A DNA stretch of 64,000 bases, from positions 2,465,001 through 2,529,000 of the forward strand of contig NC_083534.1 of NCBI RefSeq assembly GCF_032362555.1, written 5' to 3'. The stretch's first letter is position 1. Each line of letters opens with the position of its first letter. Below, piece after piece: positions 22,140 through 32,480 of this stretch. The stretch comes from Amyelois transitella (Eukaryota; Arthropoda; Insecta; Lepidoptera; Pyralidae). The notes under the pieces were generated by a model. It was not told the DNA's origin and made no database searches. It was given only the letters and a program-made list of their open reading frames with translations. Both the position numbers and the translations under genes were made by a program.

Positions 22140-25100
22140 ATGGAAAGCAAGGATGAAATCATGACATTCTACGGCAGATGCAAATGTTGCCTCGAATACG
22201 GCTACATGAAAAACATGTGGAAGGAACAAGTTTGGGAAGACGAAAGGGAAATCTATGGGGAAATGTTAATGGACACGTTTAATATTGTCGTAAGTTAACT
22301 TAATACTGGTATTTAACAATATCAAAAGGTGAAGAACTTCTACAGCCTAAGGCTGAGGCTTCGGCGTACTTCGGACCCTTGCCTGGAGAAATGAGGATGT
22401 AATCGAGTTTAACACTACGAAGAAGAAGAATTATTATAAAAGCTTTTTTCATCTTTCTGAACGAAAAATTTATACCCAGTCGCTGTTTATCCTATTCGCA
22501 ATACAACATATTTATCATTATATTGTTTATACTTAAAGTAACACATATGCTAAGTACAGTGAGGCAATGTGTCATATTATTTCTGCAGCAAGACGAATAA
22601 GAGTTTAAAGTAATGTGCACTAGCTTCTACAAATTAGACTGAACATTCAAAATTCCTTTACAGTGGCAGTGTAACACTACTGAGGAAAGTATTTGCGAAT
22701 CTTGCATCGGGCGGCTGCGAGATGCTTATCACTTCAAGAAGGAGGTCATCTCCTCTCAACAAATGTTGGATGAAGGCGTTGCTAAGGGTTTGTGTTTATT
22801 TTGGTTTCCTTGATAACATTCATACATAAATTTACGCCTGTTTCCTGATCTCTGCATACTTCTCTCCATGATCTCTGCATACTTCTTAGGCTTCATCCAC
22901 ATTTGTAACCCTCTTCATGTGAGTTTGGTAGTTTTAGGTACTCCTGACTTTATATTTGTTCGCACTTTATTGTTATTAAACGAGGTGGCGGAATTGGTAG
23001 ATATGTTCTCGTGTTCTGTAAGCGAATTCACAAGAGTAACTCACTGTGTGATCTGTTGTGGTGCTATGGGCTGTGAGTAAATGATCCCAGTTGCCTACCG
23101 CTTGCTGTTCCATATCAGATCACATTTCGGTCCTATATTTTGGAATTAGGTACATTGTTTTTATTTTGTTTCTTTTTTATTATTATTTAATGTGAATCAT
23201 TGTAAGTATACTTATCGCATTAGTGTAATACTGTTAGGATAAGTATAAAGTTTGTGAATAAATAAATAAATAAATATTCACCATTATTCCATGATAACTT
23301 ACTACAAATTTATGTACACAAATCATATAAGAATGTGTTTATGGACACTTTGAATGACACCAATCCAGCTCTGTTCTCTAAGTACATTCATTTAGTATTT
23401 GCTTTCAAGCAGTTCTCTCAGCTCCCAAAGGAAATGTATAAAAAAAATATGTGTCAGTTACTTCTATTTCATTTACTTCTATTGCAGTTACTTATATTTC
23501 CATGCAGATTTCAAAATTCAATCAAAGAAAAGGCTTAAAAACTGGGGATTCCTTTAAGGCGAAGTCGCGGGCGGCCTTTAGTTGGCAATAATTTGAACCC
23601 TTTTTATTTTCAGATGAGCTGGCCATGGATTACAAGAATGATATGATGGAGTTATATTTAGAGGAAACATCACAAAGGACTGATGATGTTGAACAAGGAG
23701 AAGAGGAAGAACCGGCTGAACTTAAAACAGAGTATGAGATTGAGTATCTGGAGGAAGACGCGGACATTGTAGAGAGTAAGCACAAATTATTTCTGTTTTT
23801 CTTTTTTATTAATTTTGTTTTTAGGATAACATGTGGATGTGTAGGTTTTGCTCACGGTGTTTTCCTTTACAAATGGACTTACAAGAGAAGCAAATTTTCG
23901 CAAAAAGAACTGCCTCCAATCAATATGTTTCTTTATTGAAGTCGGTAAAATTTCTAAAACCTTCTCTAACATAGAAAATACTTTCCTAAAAACCGCATCA
24001 AAATTAGTTAAGCGAAATGCGAGATAATCGCGAATACATGCATAAATACAGGTCAATCTGATAACCACATATTTTTTAAGGCATTTAAAATTGTCAACAT
24101 GCCAATACTTTAAACGCCGCGTGTTTAAAGTATTGGCATGTTTGTTTTTCCAACTGGATGAACAACAAAAAAGCGACGAAATTAGCACCACCTGCGAAAA
24201 TCATCTAATTAAACGCTACCTACAAAAGAATATGGCTTTTTCGCAAATCCAAGGGGAACCCAGATAGTTCCCGATTGTGTTTTCATGCGATATCCAAGTA
24301 GATCTATTTGTTTAAAACTTAAAATAGTTTTTTAATATTGGCATGATAACAACTTATGTTATAACTTAAGACAGAAGGTCCACTAAGTGGAGACTAAATA
24401 GATTAACCGACTTGGTATTACATGGACCTCACAACTTATTTATTTATTTATTGCTTCCTTAATGTAAAATACAGATGTTTGTGTGATAATATCGAATCAT
24501 TAAGGGCCCTGGCGGGCACTGCAATGAAGGAAGGACCATTTTTTAATATTACAGAATAAATAGATAAAAAATTACTCTTATAATCATGTTTTTTATATTA
24601 ATATTTTATTAAATAGATACTTATTATGTATAGAATTGGACTTTTGATATACGTTATATTTCAAGAAGGAAACCTGTGAAGAGGTAAAAACAAATAAACT
24701 TACTTTCGCATTAATAATAATGCCGTGCCGTGTGGTTCCCGGCACCAATACAAAAAGAATAGGACCACTCCATCTCTTTCCCATGGATGTCGTAAAAGGC
24801 GACTAAGGGATAGGCTTAAAAATTTGGGTTTCTTCTTTTAGGCGATGGGCTAGCAACCTGTCACTATTTGAATCTCAATTCTATCATTAAGCCAAATAGC
24901 TGAATGTGGCCATTCAGGCTTTTCAAGACTGTTGGCTCTGTCTATGTATGTATGTTAATAATAATGTTTATTTATTTTAATATTTAAGAGTCGGTGAAGC
25001 CACAACTGGACCAGGATGTGGATTCCGATAGCGCATCGGGCAAGCAACAAACAAACTACAGGAACTACACCCAGGCCGACTTGAAGAAGTGTTTGGACAT

Positions 25101-28100
25101 GATCCAGCGGGGCATGTCTCAGGCTGACGCGGCCAGGATCTTCAACATACCGAAGAAGACGCTCAATGTTAAAATAAGCAGTTTGAAGAAGAAATCTGGT
25201 GAGTTTTTACAAAGTTTCTTGAAGGCATGCCGTAAGAAGGGATTAAATTACCTTTATATTTTAAATTCGTTTGATCCCACGTTAAGTTCTCTGTCAGACC
25301 CAATGGTTGACTGGTAGATAATGCTCCCAGCATTAAGTCCGCCAATTGTGCTATACATTTGTATTTTGTGCTATGAAGTTTAAATAAATAAATAAATGAA
25401 TTTCCTCCCACTTAAGGTTGACTGGAAGAGATAGCTTTAGCGATAAGTCTTTGCACCTCATTACCTGTGTTTTTTTTCTGTTTATTTTTTCTTATTGTGC
25501 AATAAAGAGTCTATCTATCTATCTAAATACTAGCCCATCGCCTACAAGAGGAATCCCAAGTTTATAAGCCTTATCCCTTAGTCGCTTCTTACGACACTCA
25601 TTGGAAAGATATAGAGCGCTCCTATTATACATGAAGTGTCGGGAACCACACGGCAGTAGCAACCCGTTACTATTCCAATCTCAATTCCATCATAAAGCCA
25701 TACAGCTGAACCGGGCCTTTCACTATTTTCAAAACCAAACCAAATGGCTCTGTCTACCAGCAAGGGATATAGACGTGACTATAAATGTATGCATGTGGAT
25801 AATTATCATTAGTGATCAAATCGATTACGTCCTGAAGAAAGGTCAAGTGTACCCGAAACCGACAATTCGCATGAAGAGAGTTATGAGTGTGGATGAAGCG
25901 AAAGAAGTAGAAGTATGCAGGTATCGTGGCTAGTGGAAAGATGTAGTCTCTGCTGACTTTTGCGGGATAGAGGCATGATTCTATGTATGTATGTTTGTAT
26001 GTAAGCCACGCTAACGTACGTGTAAGATATTCCTCCTCCTATCATCTTTTCTACCTGTGTTTCCGCAATAAAGAGATTTGAATTTGAATCCTAATGACTT
26101 TAGTTCCTCTTTGAAGCTTCCTCCCGGGTCGCGCCGTTGACCTGGAGTGGGTAACTGAGTCAGGTTTTAACATGACTCGTCTGCAGTCTGACCTCTGCAA
26201 CCATTGCAGGGGAACCTGACCCATATTGTATCATTGTTACACATTCCGTGTGGTGCCGTGTGGTTCCCGGCACTAATAGAAAAAAGAATAGGACCACTCC
26301 ATCTCTCTCCCATGGATGTCGTAAAAGGCGACTAAGGGGTAGGCTTATATACTTAGGATTCTTCTTTTAGGCGATGGGCTAGCAACCTGTCACTATTTGA
26401 ATCTCAATTCTACCTTAAAGCAATATAGCTTTTCACTTACAGTAAGAGCATTGTTAGCTATCAAATCAATATATGTACTTACATAACTCAGAAAAAGAGT
26501 TATTATTGAGATGGGATTTGAATTTTGTGCTAACATAGGCGTAGGTATCGCATTTTTAAATCGGGCATCTTTCCGTTTCAACCACCGACACTGTGGGTAT
26601 CGGGTAAATATTATAATCTTAAATTGTCCGCATCTTTTTTATTCTCTAAGTTGTTTTATCGATGATTGTATTTTGTGAGCAATTTTGTCACTAGATGGCA
26701 GCTCTAAGTCCATACACTTGGTGTGATCTTGTTAACATACATACATACATATGGTCACGTCTATATCCCTTGCGGAGTAGACAGACCCAACAGTCTTGAA
26801 AAGACTGAATGGCCACGTGTGATCTTGTTTTTACATAATTAACAGGAAAAATCTGCTTACAGTCAACTATACATTAAGCTACCCTGCACGGAACTCTTAT
26901 GACACGGAAATAGAGGCAAATTGTATTGCCTAGGGTAGGTTGATGTGCTGTTGTCTGTACACACCGAATCACCGTTTGTTGGCTGTTAATAGGCGTTGGC
27001 GTGCGCCGAACTGTGTGCAAACAGCGCAACTGAAGCTAACTCACCCCCCTTTTCTTGGTATTCGTGGGCCCAGTGTGTGCGCAGCTTAAGAATTCATCGC
27101 TGTGATTTTATTCAATAGAAATAACGCCATATATTGTACAATGTATGTGAAAATAAAAATGCTTGAATCCTTTTGCGGAAATTTGATGTCGACTAGAGAA
27201 ACTAGATATGGAATCTAGTGTACTGGGCACTGCCTCTACTAACCTAATCCTAAGGAGTAGTACAAGTAAAATTTGGGATTACCCTACATTGGAGCGGACG
27301 TGACGCGTTTATTGATAACACGTCAGTTTTTTAGCACGGCTATACCTAGACACGGCAGGCGCAGAAACACATATGAGAAGTCCGAAATGAAACAGTTATG
27401 AAGCAAGGAAATGAAAGCGGTGTTTATCTTTCTAGATGTGGAGTCGGACTCGGAAAGCGAGGCCGAGAGGCGCCCCACCGACATCAAGCGGCACAGAGAC
27501 AACATTCGGGCGCTCCTCAAACACACTAACGCGACGCCGATCAAGAGGCACCAGGGCTTCGGGTTCACGTGCCACTACTGCCCCAAGCTGTTCACGAACG
27601 CCGCCGACTTGAAGAGACACACGTTCACGCACAAAAACATATCGGAAAGTTACAAAGTCACTCTCATTTATAACTATGCGGTGAGGTTGGATATGACAGG
27701 GTTGAAGTGTAAAATTTGCGAACGCGATATAGACGAATTGACGTTGGAAGAGGTCATGGAACATTTGAAGCGGCACGGGAAAAACATTCATTTTAACATC
27801 AACAACCATATATTACCATTTAAATTCGACACGAAAATATTGAGGTGTGTGATATGCGAGGAGAAGTTTTCATATTTCAAGCTGCTAGTGGACCACATGA
27901 GCGAGCATTACCCGAACTATAGATGCAAGATATGCAACAAAGGTTTCGTCAATAAAAACACGCTGAGAGGTCACATGTGCAGGCACAACGAAGGCGTGTT
28001 TCAATGCAGCAAATGTTCCAAAATATTCTCAACCAGATGCCACATGGTGAGTCACGAGCGGGTGGTGCACGTGCTCAAAAATAAGGTTCTCAAGTGCAGA

Positions 28101-28472
28101 TATTGTTTGGAGAAATTCGTGGATGCAGTCCAGAGGAGGAATCACGAGACGGCCGAGCACGGCGCGGAGCCGGTCTCGTTCGTTTGCTGTGAATGCAATA
28201 ACGTGTACGGCAGCCAGAGGGGCCTGACGAGCCACGTGAAGCGGTGCCACCTGAAGCTGAGGCCGCACAAGTGCGCGCTGTGCGGGAAGAGCTTCTTCAA
28301 GAAGACGGCGCTGCAGAACCACATGGTGTCGCACACAGGCGAGAAGAGGTTCGAGTGTCACGTGTGCGGGAAATGTTACGGCACCAGGAACAATTTGAGG
28401 TTCCACGTTCAGAGGAAACACTGTAACAAGGTTTCTAATGACGAGGTCGAGCACGCGTACAAAGTCGTATGA
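22140..28472 (+). CDS. ZAD - pipsqueak HTH - C2H2 zinc-finger protein, isoform A (560 aa)
   Basis: Five exons join in frame: 22140-22289, 22664-22787, 23614-23775, 24989-25198 and 27436-28472. All introns are GT-AG; the donor after exon 2 (GTTTGT) is weak. The start codon sits in AAAAATGGAA. Residues 10-80 form a ZAD (zf-AD) dimerisation domain with C14-x2-C17 and C61-x2-C64. Exon 3 encodes an acidic linker (QGEEEEPAEL). Exon 4 encodes a pipsqueak-type helix-turn-helix (YTQADLKKCLDMIQRGMSQA then ARIFNIPKKTLN). The terminal exon carries nine C2H2 fingers, from FTCHYC to FECHVC...H. The domains point to a nuclear sequence-specific DNA-binding regulator. ZAD-C2H2 proteins are abundant in insects; pairing with a psq domain is less usual. 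Two further finger exons downstream (B, C) enter in the same phase. AATAAA lies at 28528 and 28602. The exon model is inferred, not transcript-supported. Confidence 0.85.
22335..22437 (+). mobile_element. LINE 3' end with (GAA)n tail in intron 1
   Basis: AGGCTGAGGCTTCGGCGTAC leads to ACTACGAAGAAGAAGAATTA. The abrupt GC-rich text ending in a GAA repeat matches the style of the insert at 5062-5205. The family is not identified. Confidence 0.45.
22980..23275 (+). mobile_element. Retroposon-like insertion in intron 2
   Basis: A GC-richer head (GAGGTGGCGGAATTGGTAGA) resembles the start of a leucine-type tRNA. It is followed by a body and an AATAAATAAATAAATA tail ending near 23275. This is the organisation of a SINE or a LINE 3' end. 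No second copy with the same head is seen in the window. Confidence 0.4.
23845..24142 (-). mobile_element. Unidentified element fragment ending in a 20-bp hairpin (copy 2)
   Basis: It shares GTGTTTTCCTTTACAAATGG and TTTCTAAAACCTTCTCTAAC with copy 1 at 21255. The frame contains VFRKVFSMLEKVLEILPTS and extends further toward the N-terminus than copy 1. The right edge is again a perfect hairpin, arms 24096-24115 and 24123-24142, but the stem sequence is unrelated to that of copy 1. It lies in intron 3 of the zinc-finger gene. Confidence 0.55.
24723..24954 (+). mobile_element. (ATGT)n-tailed retroposon in intron 3, 12-bp TSD
   Basis: It is flanked by TTAATAATAATG at 24711-24722 and 24955-24966. 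Only 22 bases separate the second TSD from exon 4 (24989), so the insertion sits against the polypyrimidine and branch-point region of the psq exon. Confidence 0.92.
25300..25522 (+). mobile_element. Two LINE 3' ends in tandem
   Basis: Copy one contains GTTGACTGGTAGATAATGCT, AGCATTAAGTCCGCC and a TAAATAAATAAATGA tail (to about 25401). Copy two contains GTTGACTGGAAGAGATAGCT, AGCGATAAGTC, TTGTGCAATAAAGAGTCTAT and a (CTAT)n tail. These 3' ends are typical of insect non-LTR elements. A related tail (CCGCAATAAAGAGATTTGAA) lies at about 26065-26088. Confidence 0.6.
25525..25795. mobile_element. (ATGT)n-tailed retroposon, head and tail in opposite orientation
   Basis: 25525-25655 carries the head half on the minus strand (AGCCCATCGCC to CGGGAACCACACGGCA). 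25656-25795 carries the tail half on the plus strand (CAACCCGTTACTATTCCAAT to AGACGTGACTATAAATGTAT). The two halves meet head-out with no spacer, consistent with twin priming or a later inversion. Confidence 0.8.
25811..26002 (+). mobile_element. RTE-type LINE, 3' end
   Basis: It matches the 3' end of the longer copy at 43844-44456: GATTACGTCCTGAAGAAAGG, CGCATGAAGAGAGTTATGAG, TAGTCTCTGCTGAC and a (TATG)n tail. The reading frame has a stop (TAG in GGCTAGTGG) and an indel. Confidence 0.85.
26095..26235 (+). mobile_element. Short interspersed repeat, 'CCGGTTACATCCTCACC' family
   Basis: GACTTTAGTTCC, GTTGACCTGGAGTGGGTAAC, GAGTCAGGTTTTAACATGAC and TCTGACCTCTGCAACC match the copies at 18745 and 37262. 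The head is truncated. Confidence 0.6.
26252..26440 (+). mobile_element. (ATGT)n-tailed retroposon, head two thirds
   Basis: The copy starts GTGCCGTGTGGTTCCCGGCA and runs to ATCTCAATTCTACCTTAAAG, where the tail third is lost. Confidence 0.85.
26730..26818 (-). mobile_element. (ATGT)n-tailed retroposon, tail fragment
   Basis: CATACATACATACATATGGT, CACGTCTATATCCCTTGCGG and AAAAGACTGAATGGCCACGT. GTGTGATCTTGTT flanks both sides (about 26719 and 26817), a likely target duplication. Confidence 0.85.
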
Positions 28473-28527
28473 ATTTAGGCATAAAGTGAGTTGATAACAT
28501 GTTTATGTAAGTAGGTAAATATACCAG

Positions 28528-28533
28528 AATAAA
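28528..28533 (+). terminator. Polyadenylation signal after zinc-finger exon A
   Basis: AATAAA is followed 74 bases later by a second one (28602-28607). Either would end isoform A before exon B. Confidence 0.5.
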
Positions 28534-29181
28534 GTAAATCAGAATAAGTGATTTTCACAATTTCGTCTAAATTTGTGTTAACACCGCATACTGTTGCGAT
28601 TAATAAAGGTGGCGATCAATGGGTTACTTTAAATATAGCTTTATAGTCTACTAGTTTCTCTCTAGTCTTAAATACCTAATTATTTCGCTAAATACTTGAA
28701 GCTCTGAACTACCACTCTAGCTATAGATCCTTTCTATTCCTATATGTATATGATGAAAGACCTAGCCTAATTTCACATAACATTGATGCTTTTATATAAG
28801 AACTAGGTATATATATATGTCCACCTAAGAATATAGATCAAAAATGCTGCTATCTAGCGGCATTGTTCACAAAATGCAATGGTCGACAAAAATCTATTGA
28901 GAACAAACCCTTTCAGACTTTGCACGAGCGTATACACGGGACATCATTCCCGTGATAGTTAAACATAATCATGCCTTAGCAGATGCCTAAAGGTCAATTC
29001 ACACCGAGAGCTGTACACTTGATATAACTTTCGCTGGAGGTACCGAACTCCGCGGCACGCTGCACGTGCCCTTAGGTTTTGTTAGGGGAATAATATCCGA
29101 ATAAAATATAGCTAAATAAGCTCAAAGTTAACAGTGACGGGGTTGCCAGATCAATGAAACTATTTTAATATGTTTCCACAG

Positions 29182-30050
29182 AAACTCCAGCCCGCGAGAA
29201 GACGCAAGAATACCGCGAAAGAGCCGAGAAATCGCTCAAACTCATCGAGGAGACACAAACTATTTTAGAAATGACCAACACTGTGCCCTTTAAGGTGAAA
29301 GCTGCCAGACTCTACTGCGCGTATTGCTACCTCAAGGGAGGCCACTTCGAAGACGCCGATGAACTAAGAAGTCACACATTCGAACACCACGAAACTGAGA
29401 GAATAGTCGCTATAGATTCCATACTAAGACCGTTTTGCCTTAATGAAATACTGAGGATTGATATACATAACCTGTCGTGCGCTGTCTGCAAGATAAGGCT
29501 GCCCGGGTGGAATGAAATGTTTCAGCACATGTACGACGAACACGGGAAACAGTTCGACCAAGCGTACACAAGGCTGATTCCTTACGAATTGAGTCACGAC
29601 TTGCGTTGCGCGCTGTGCGACGAACGCCACACGAACATCCACTATTTAGAGTCGCACATGAACGCGCATTACAACAACCAAGTTTGTCCGGAGTGCGGGG
29701 ACACGTTCGTGTCGGTGTCCAGACTAAAAAGACATATGGAGATACACAGTACGGGGTCGTATCCATGTGAATACTGCGAAAAAGTGTTCACGTTGAAGAA
29801 GTACAGAGTGAAACACATAGCGATGATGCACAAGCTAGCGAAGACTTTGAAATGTTTTTATTGCACCGAGCGTTTCTTTACAGAACACTTGAAGAATTTA
29901 CATATACGGAAGTGTCATAAGGATAAGATTAAGATAATAACTTGTGAGATTTGCGGCAAGATGTTTGACTGGCGACCGAATTACTTGAGTCATTTGAAGA
30001 AGGCGCACACGAAAGTGCAGCGGTATCAGTGTAAGTTCTGCTTGAAGTAG
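29182..30050 (+). CDS. Alternative zinc-finger exon B, truncated by an in-frame stop
   Basis: The acceptor TTTCCACAG ends at 29181. The exon enters in phase 1, exactly as needed to follow the psq exon ending at 25198 (G|AA), giving a predicted 504-residue isoform. An upstream helix-like stretch (YRERAEKSLKLIEETQTILE) precedes C2H2 fingers starting LYCAYC, LSCAVC, LRCALC, VCPEC, YPCEYC, LKCFYC and ITCEIC. The eighth finger (YQCKFCLK) is cut by TAG at 30048-30050, where exon C has TGG (Trp). The frame stays open for another 47 codons to TAG at 30192-30194, covering the end of finger 8 and finger 9. The exon is otherwise undamaged, so this is either a recent nonsense change, a natural short isoform, or an assembly or allelic variant. 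Confidence 0.75.
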
Positions 30051-30474
30051 TTCACGGCGAAGCATGACTATAAGTTGCACGAACAGAGGCACCTGGGCAC
30101 CGGGAAGTATGTGTGTGTGTTGTGTAACAAGAACTTTGTGACCGGACAAGAGCTGAGGAGCCATCAGAAGGTCCATTCTAAGGAGAGGAAGTAGAAATAG
30201 TTGTCTCGCTTTGTTCAAAGCATTTGTATACTCTGGTTTATTCTATAGTTCCAAGTGAGAAGTGCAACTGAGAGCGTAGAAGTGCAATGAAGCAACTTTT
30301 TATAGCTAATATTCTGATTCTGGTTGTAAAATATAGCTCTCAAGTAGCTCCTTACTTGGTGATGGGAGAAAAAGAGACGATAATACTATTTGGTAGTGCG
30401 TACTTTATGTAAATACGTGCTGATTATTTTACAAGTATCACTGACTTAACAATTGTTTTCGTTGTAATTTGATA

Positions 30475-30480
30475 AATAAA
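30475..30480 (+). terminator. Polyadenylation signal after exon B
   Basis: AATAAA in GATAAATAAATTTACAAGTG. The surrounding text (ACTTAACA..AAATAAATTTACAAGTG) is a diverged match to the 3' end of exon C near 33830-33890. Confidence 0.5.
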
Positions 30481-30619
30481 TTTACAAGTGGAGAAGAGAC
30501 TTTTTTTTAAACTACCTACACCAATAAATTTAGATTTTTTGGCGAAAATCCAAACGTTGTGATTGTGCTTTTCAAAAATTGAGCTTTATCAACTAGGGGT
30601 TGGAAATGTGGATTATTGA

Positions 30620-30990
30620 GCTCTGGTTTTCGTCAGCAGCTCTGCCAGCAGGCAAGAGAGCACTCTTCCTCCTGGCTTAAGTATCGGTTTAACTCAAATG
30701 CCTTATTTTCCGTTCACGTAGGAATGACCAAAAAGGTAATCTATTTATTTTATCAGTCTTCTTCTTGCAGCGTCATCTTCAATAATGAAGGTCGAGAATC
30801 ATCAATACTATCTGTACTTTGGGGTAGTTTGGGAGACAGCTCCTCGGAATAGAGACCGTGTGCTCTTTTTGTCCAATGGTGTAGGTTTCTAAGCCATCAT
30901 AGTCGTCGTCATCTAAGCTATTTTCTGCCCTGGATTTTACCTTGTAAAATAATTGTCAGTCAGTCACTCAGTAACGGAAGAGCTTTTTTA
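30620..30990. other. No supported gene
   Basis: Between the exon B 3' end and the RT fragment at 31000 there are short open frames but no motif or splice structure that I can support. Confidence 0.4.
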
Positions 30991-30999
30991 TATATAGAG

Positions 31000-31450
31000 G
31001 TGATAAAATACGCCCCTGTGGTACTCCACTCAATATTTCAACATTGGAAGACAGCCGACGTTCATATCTCACATTTGTTACCTGTTACCTAAACAGATTC
31101 TGTATTCTGTTGAATGTCCTTATCATCGACGTTAACCGCATGCAGGAACTCAAACAGTTTGTCATATAGTACTCTATCAAAGGCCTTCTCTTAATCTATG
31201 AAACAGACATGTACGTCGCAATTTATATCCAGGCATCAATGTAGTATGTCCACTATATAAAAGTTTGCAATGTCGGAAAGGGCTAATATGAAAATCTGTT
31301 ATATAAGTTAAAGACCTTGTTGTACTCATATAATGGGAATAAAATTTAAATTCGCTCTTTTAGCATTAGAAATGTAAATAAGGCGTCACTGGTTCTTAGG
31401 ACTCGATCTAAAGCCAAACTGACTACGCGAATCTTCGCATTTTTTATAAA
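31000..31450 (-). pseudogene. LINE reverse transcriptase fragment (RTE-like)
   Basis: Minus-strand frames, interrupted by several stops and shifts, show reverse-transcriptase palm motifs in the right order: a QFGFR-like block near 31425, EKAFDRV near 31175 and SGVPQG near 31025. No intact protein remains. It lies between zinc-finger exons B and C and is transcribed, if at all, antisense to them. Confidence 0.75.
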
Positions 31451-31454
31451 GACG

Positions 31455-32470
31455 CCCAAGACAAGAAGACCTTCAACACGTTACTCATAGTGACCTGGGA
31501 GCACGGCAGTGCCCCGGCCAAGTCGAGACAAGTGAAACGCAAAGGCTTACCTTTTCTCGAAAGATTTCGCCTTTTTTTTAACCATCCTCTTTGGTTACAT
31601 GAAGCTAAATAGTTAAAAATTTTATGATGAATGCCATCAGTAAAATCATTAAATATGCAAAGTTTGAATATTTACTTCAGATTTTATTAGGGTCTAAAAT
31701 AGCAAATTTCTTCACTGACTCACTGATGATCATCAACATTCTAGGGTCTTCCTGAAGTTCTAGAAAACTGAAATTTAGTATGTAAGCTAATATTGCTACA
31801 GAAATAACAGACAAATTATAAAACCTGACTTTGCCTAAGTTATCCTCTGGGAATAGGAGGTGGAAGTTTCTATGCATATATTACTCTTCACGTGCAGATT
31901 GCAAAAGTCAATTAATGGAAAGGCCTTCCATTAACATAGGATTCTTCTTTAAGGCGATGGTAAGAAATATTCGCATTCGTATGCGTAATTAGGTTACAGA
32001 TTCCAGATCCAATTTATTATACGTGTTTCTTTCCTATTTATTCAACTAACAAAATTAACCAAAATTATTTTATGAAAAATGCTACCAAATCGAGTGAAAA
32101 AGTTGTCAGATCTCTCGAAACGCACGCATCACATAACGCATAAATCTTGGCCCTTTATTAGATTTGACATCTTTTTCACCGGGTATAAGACTCGTCTTGG
32201 TACCATGAATGATTCTAGTGGCATAGATTTTACTCATTGATTAACATTTCATATATATAGCTGCGCGATATAGATATAGTATATCTGTGTGGTAAATTAA
32301 GATAAAATTTGTTTCGCTCTTAAGTTAAAATTACAAATATTTCTCTCTAAAGTTACAATTACATTTATCGCGTACAGCGTCGCGTCTCGTCTTGCTGGGA
32401 ATTTACTTTAAGTCATAAGAATCTTTATGCCAAAGACAGAGAAATACTATTTAATTTATATGTTTTTGAT
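31455..32470. other. No supported gene
   Basis: The sequence is AT-rich with short matches to retroposon text (about 31905-31960, AAGGCGATGG). Nothing else is recognised before exon C. Confidence 0.4.
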
Positions 32471-32480
32471 GTTTCCACAG

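Noticed and set aside
27432..28454. Minus-strand and alternative-frame ORFs over the zinc-finger exons
   Set aside because: Shadows of GC-rich finger codons; the plus frame has regular C2H2 spacing and splice sites.
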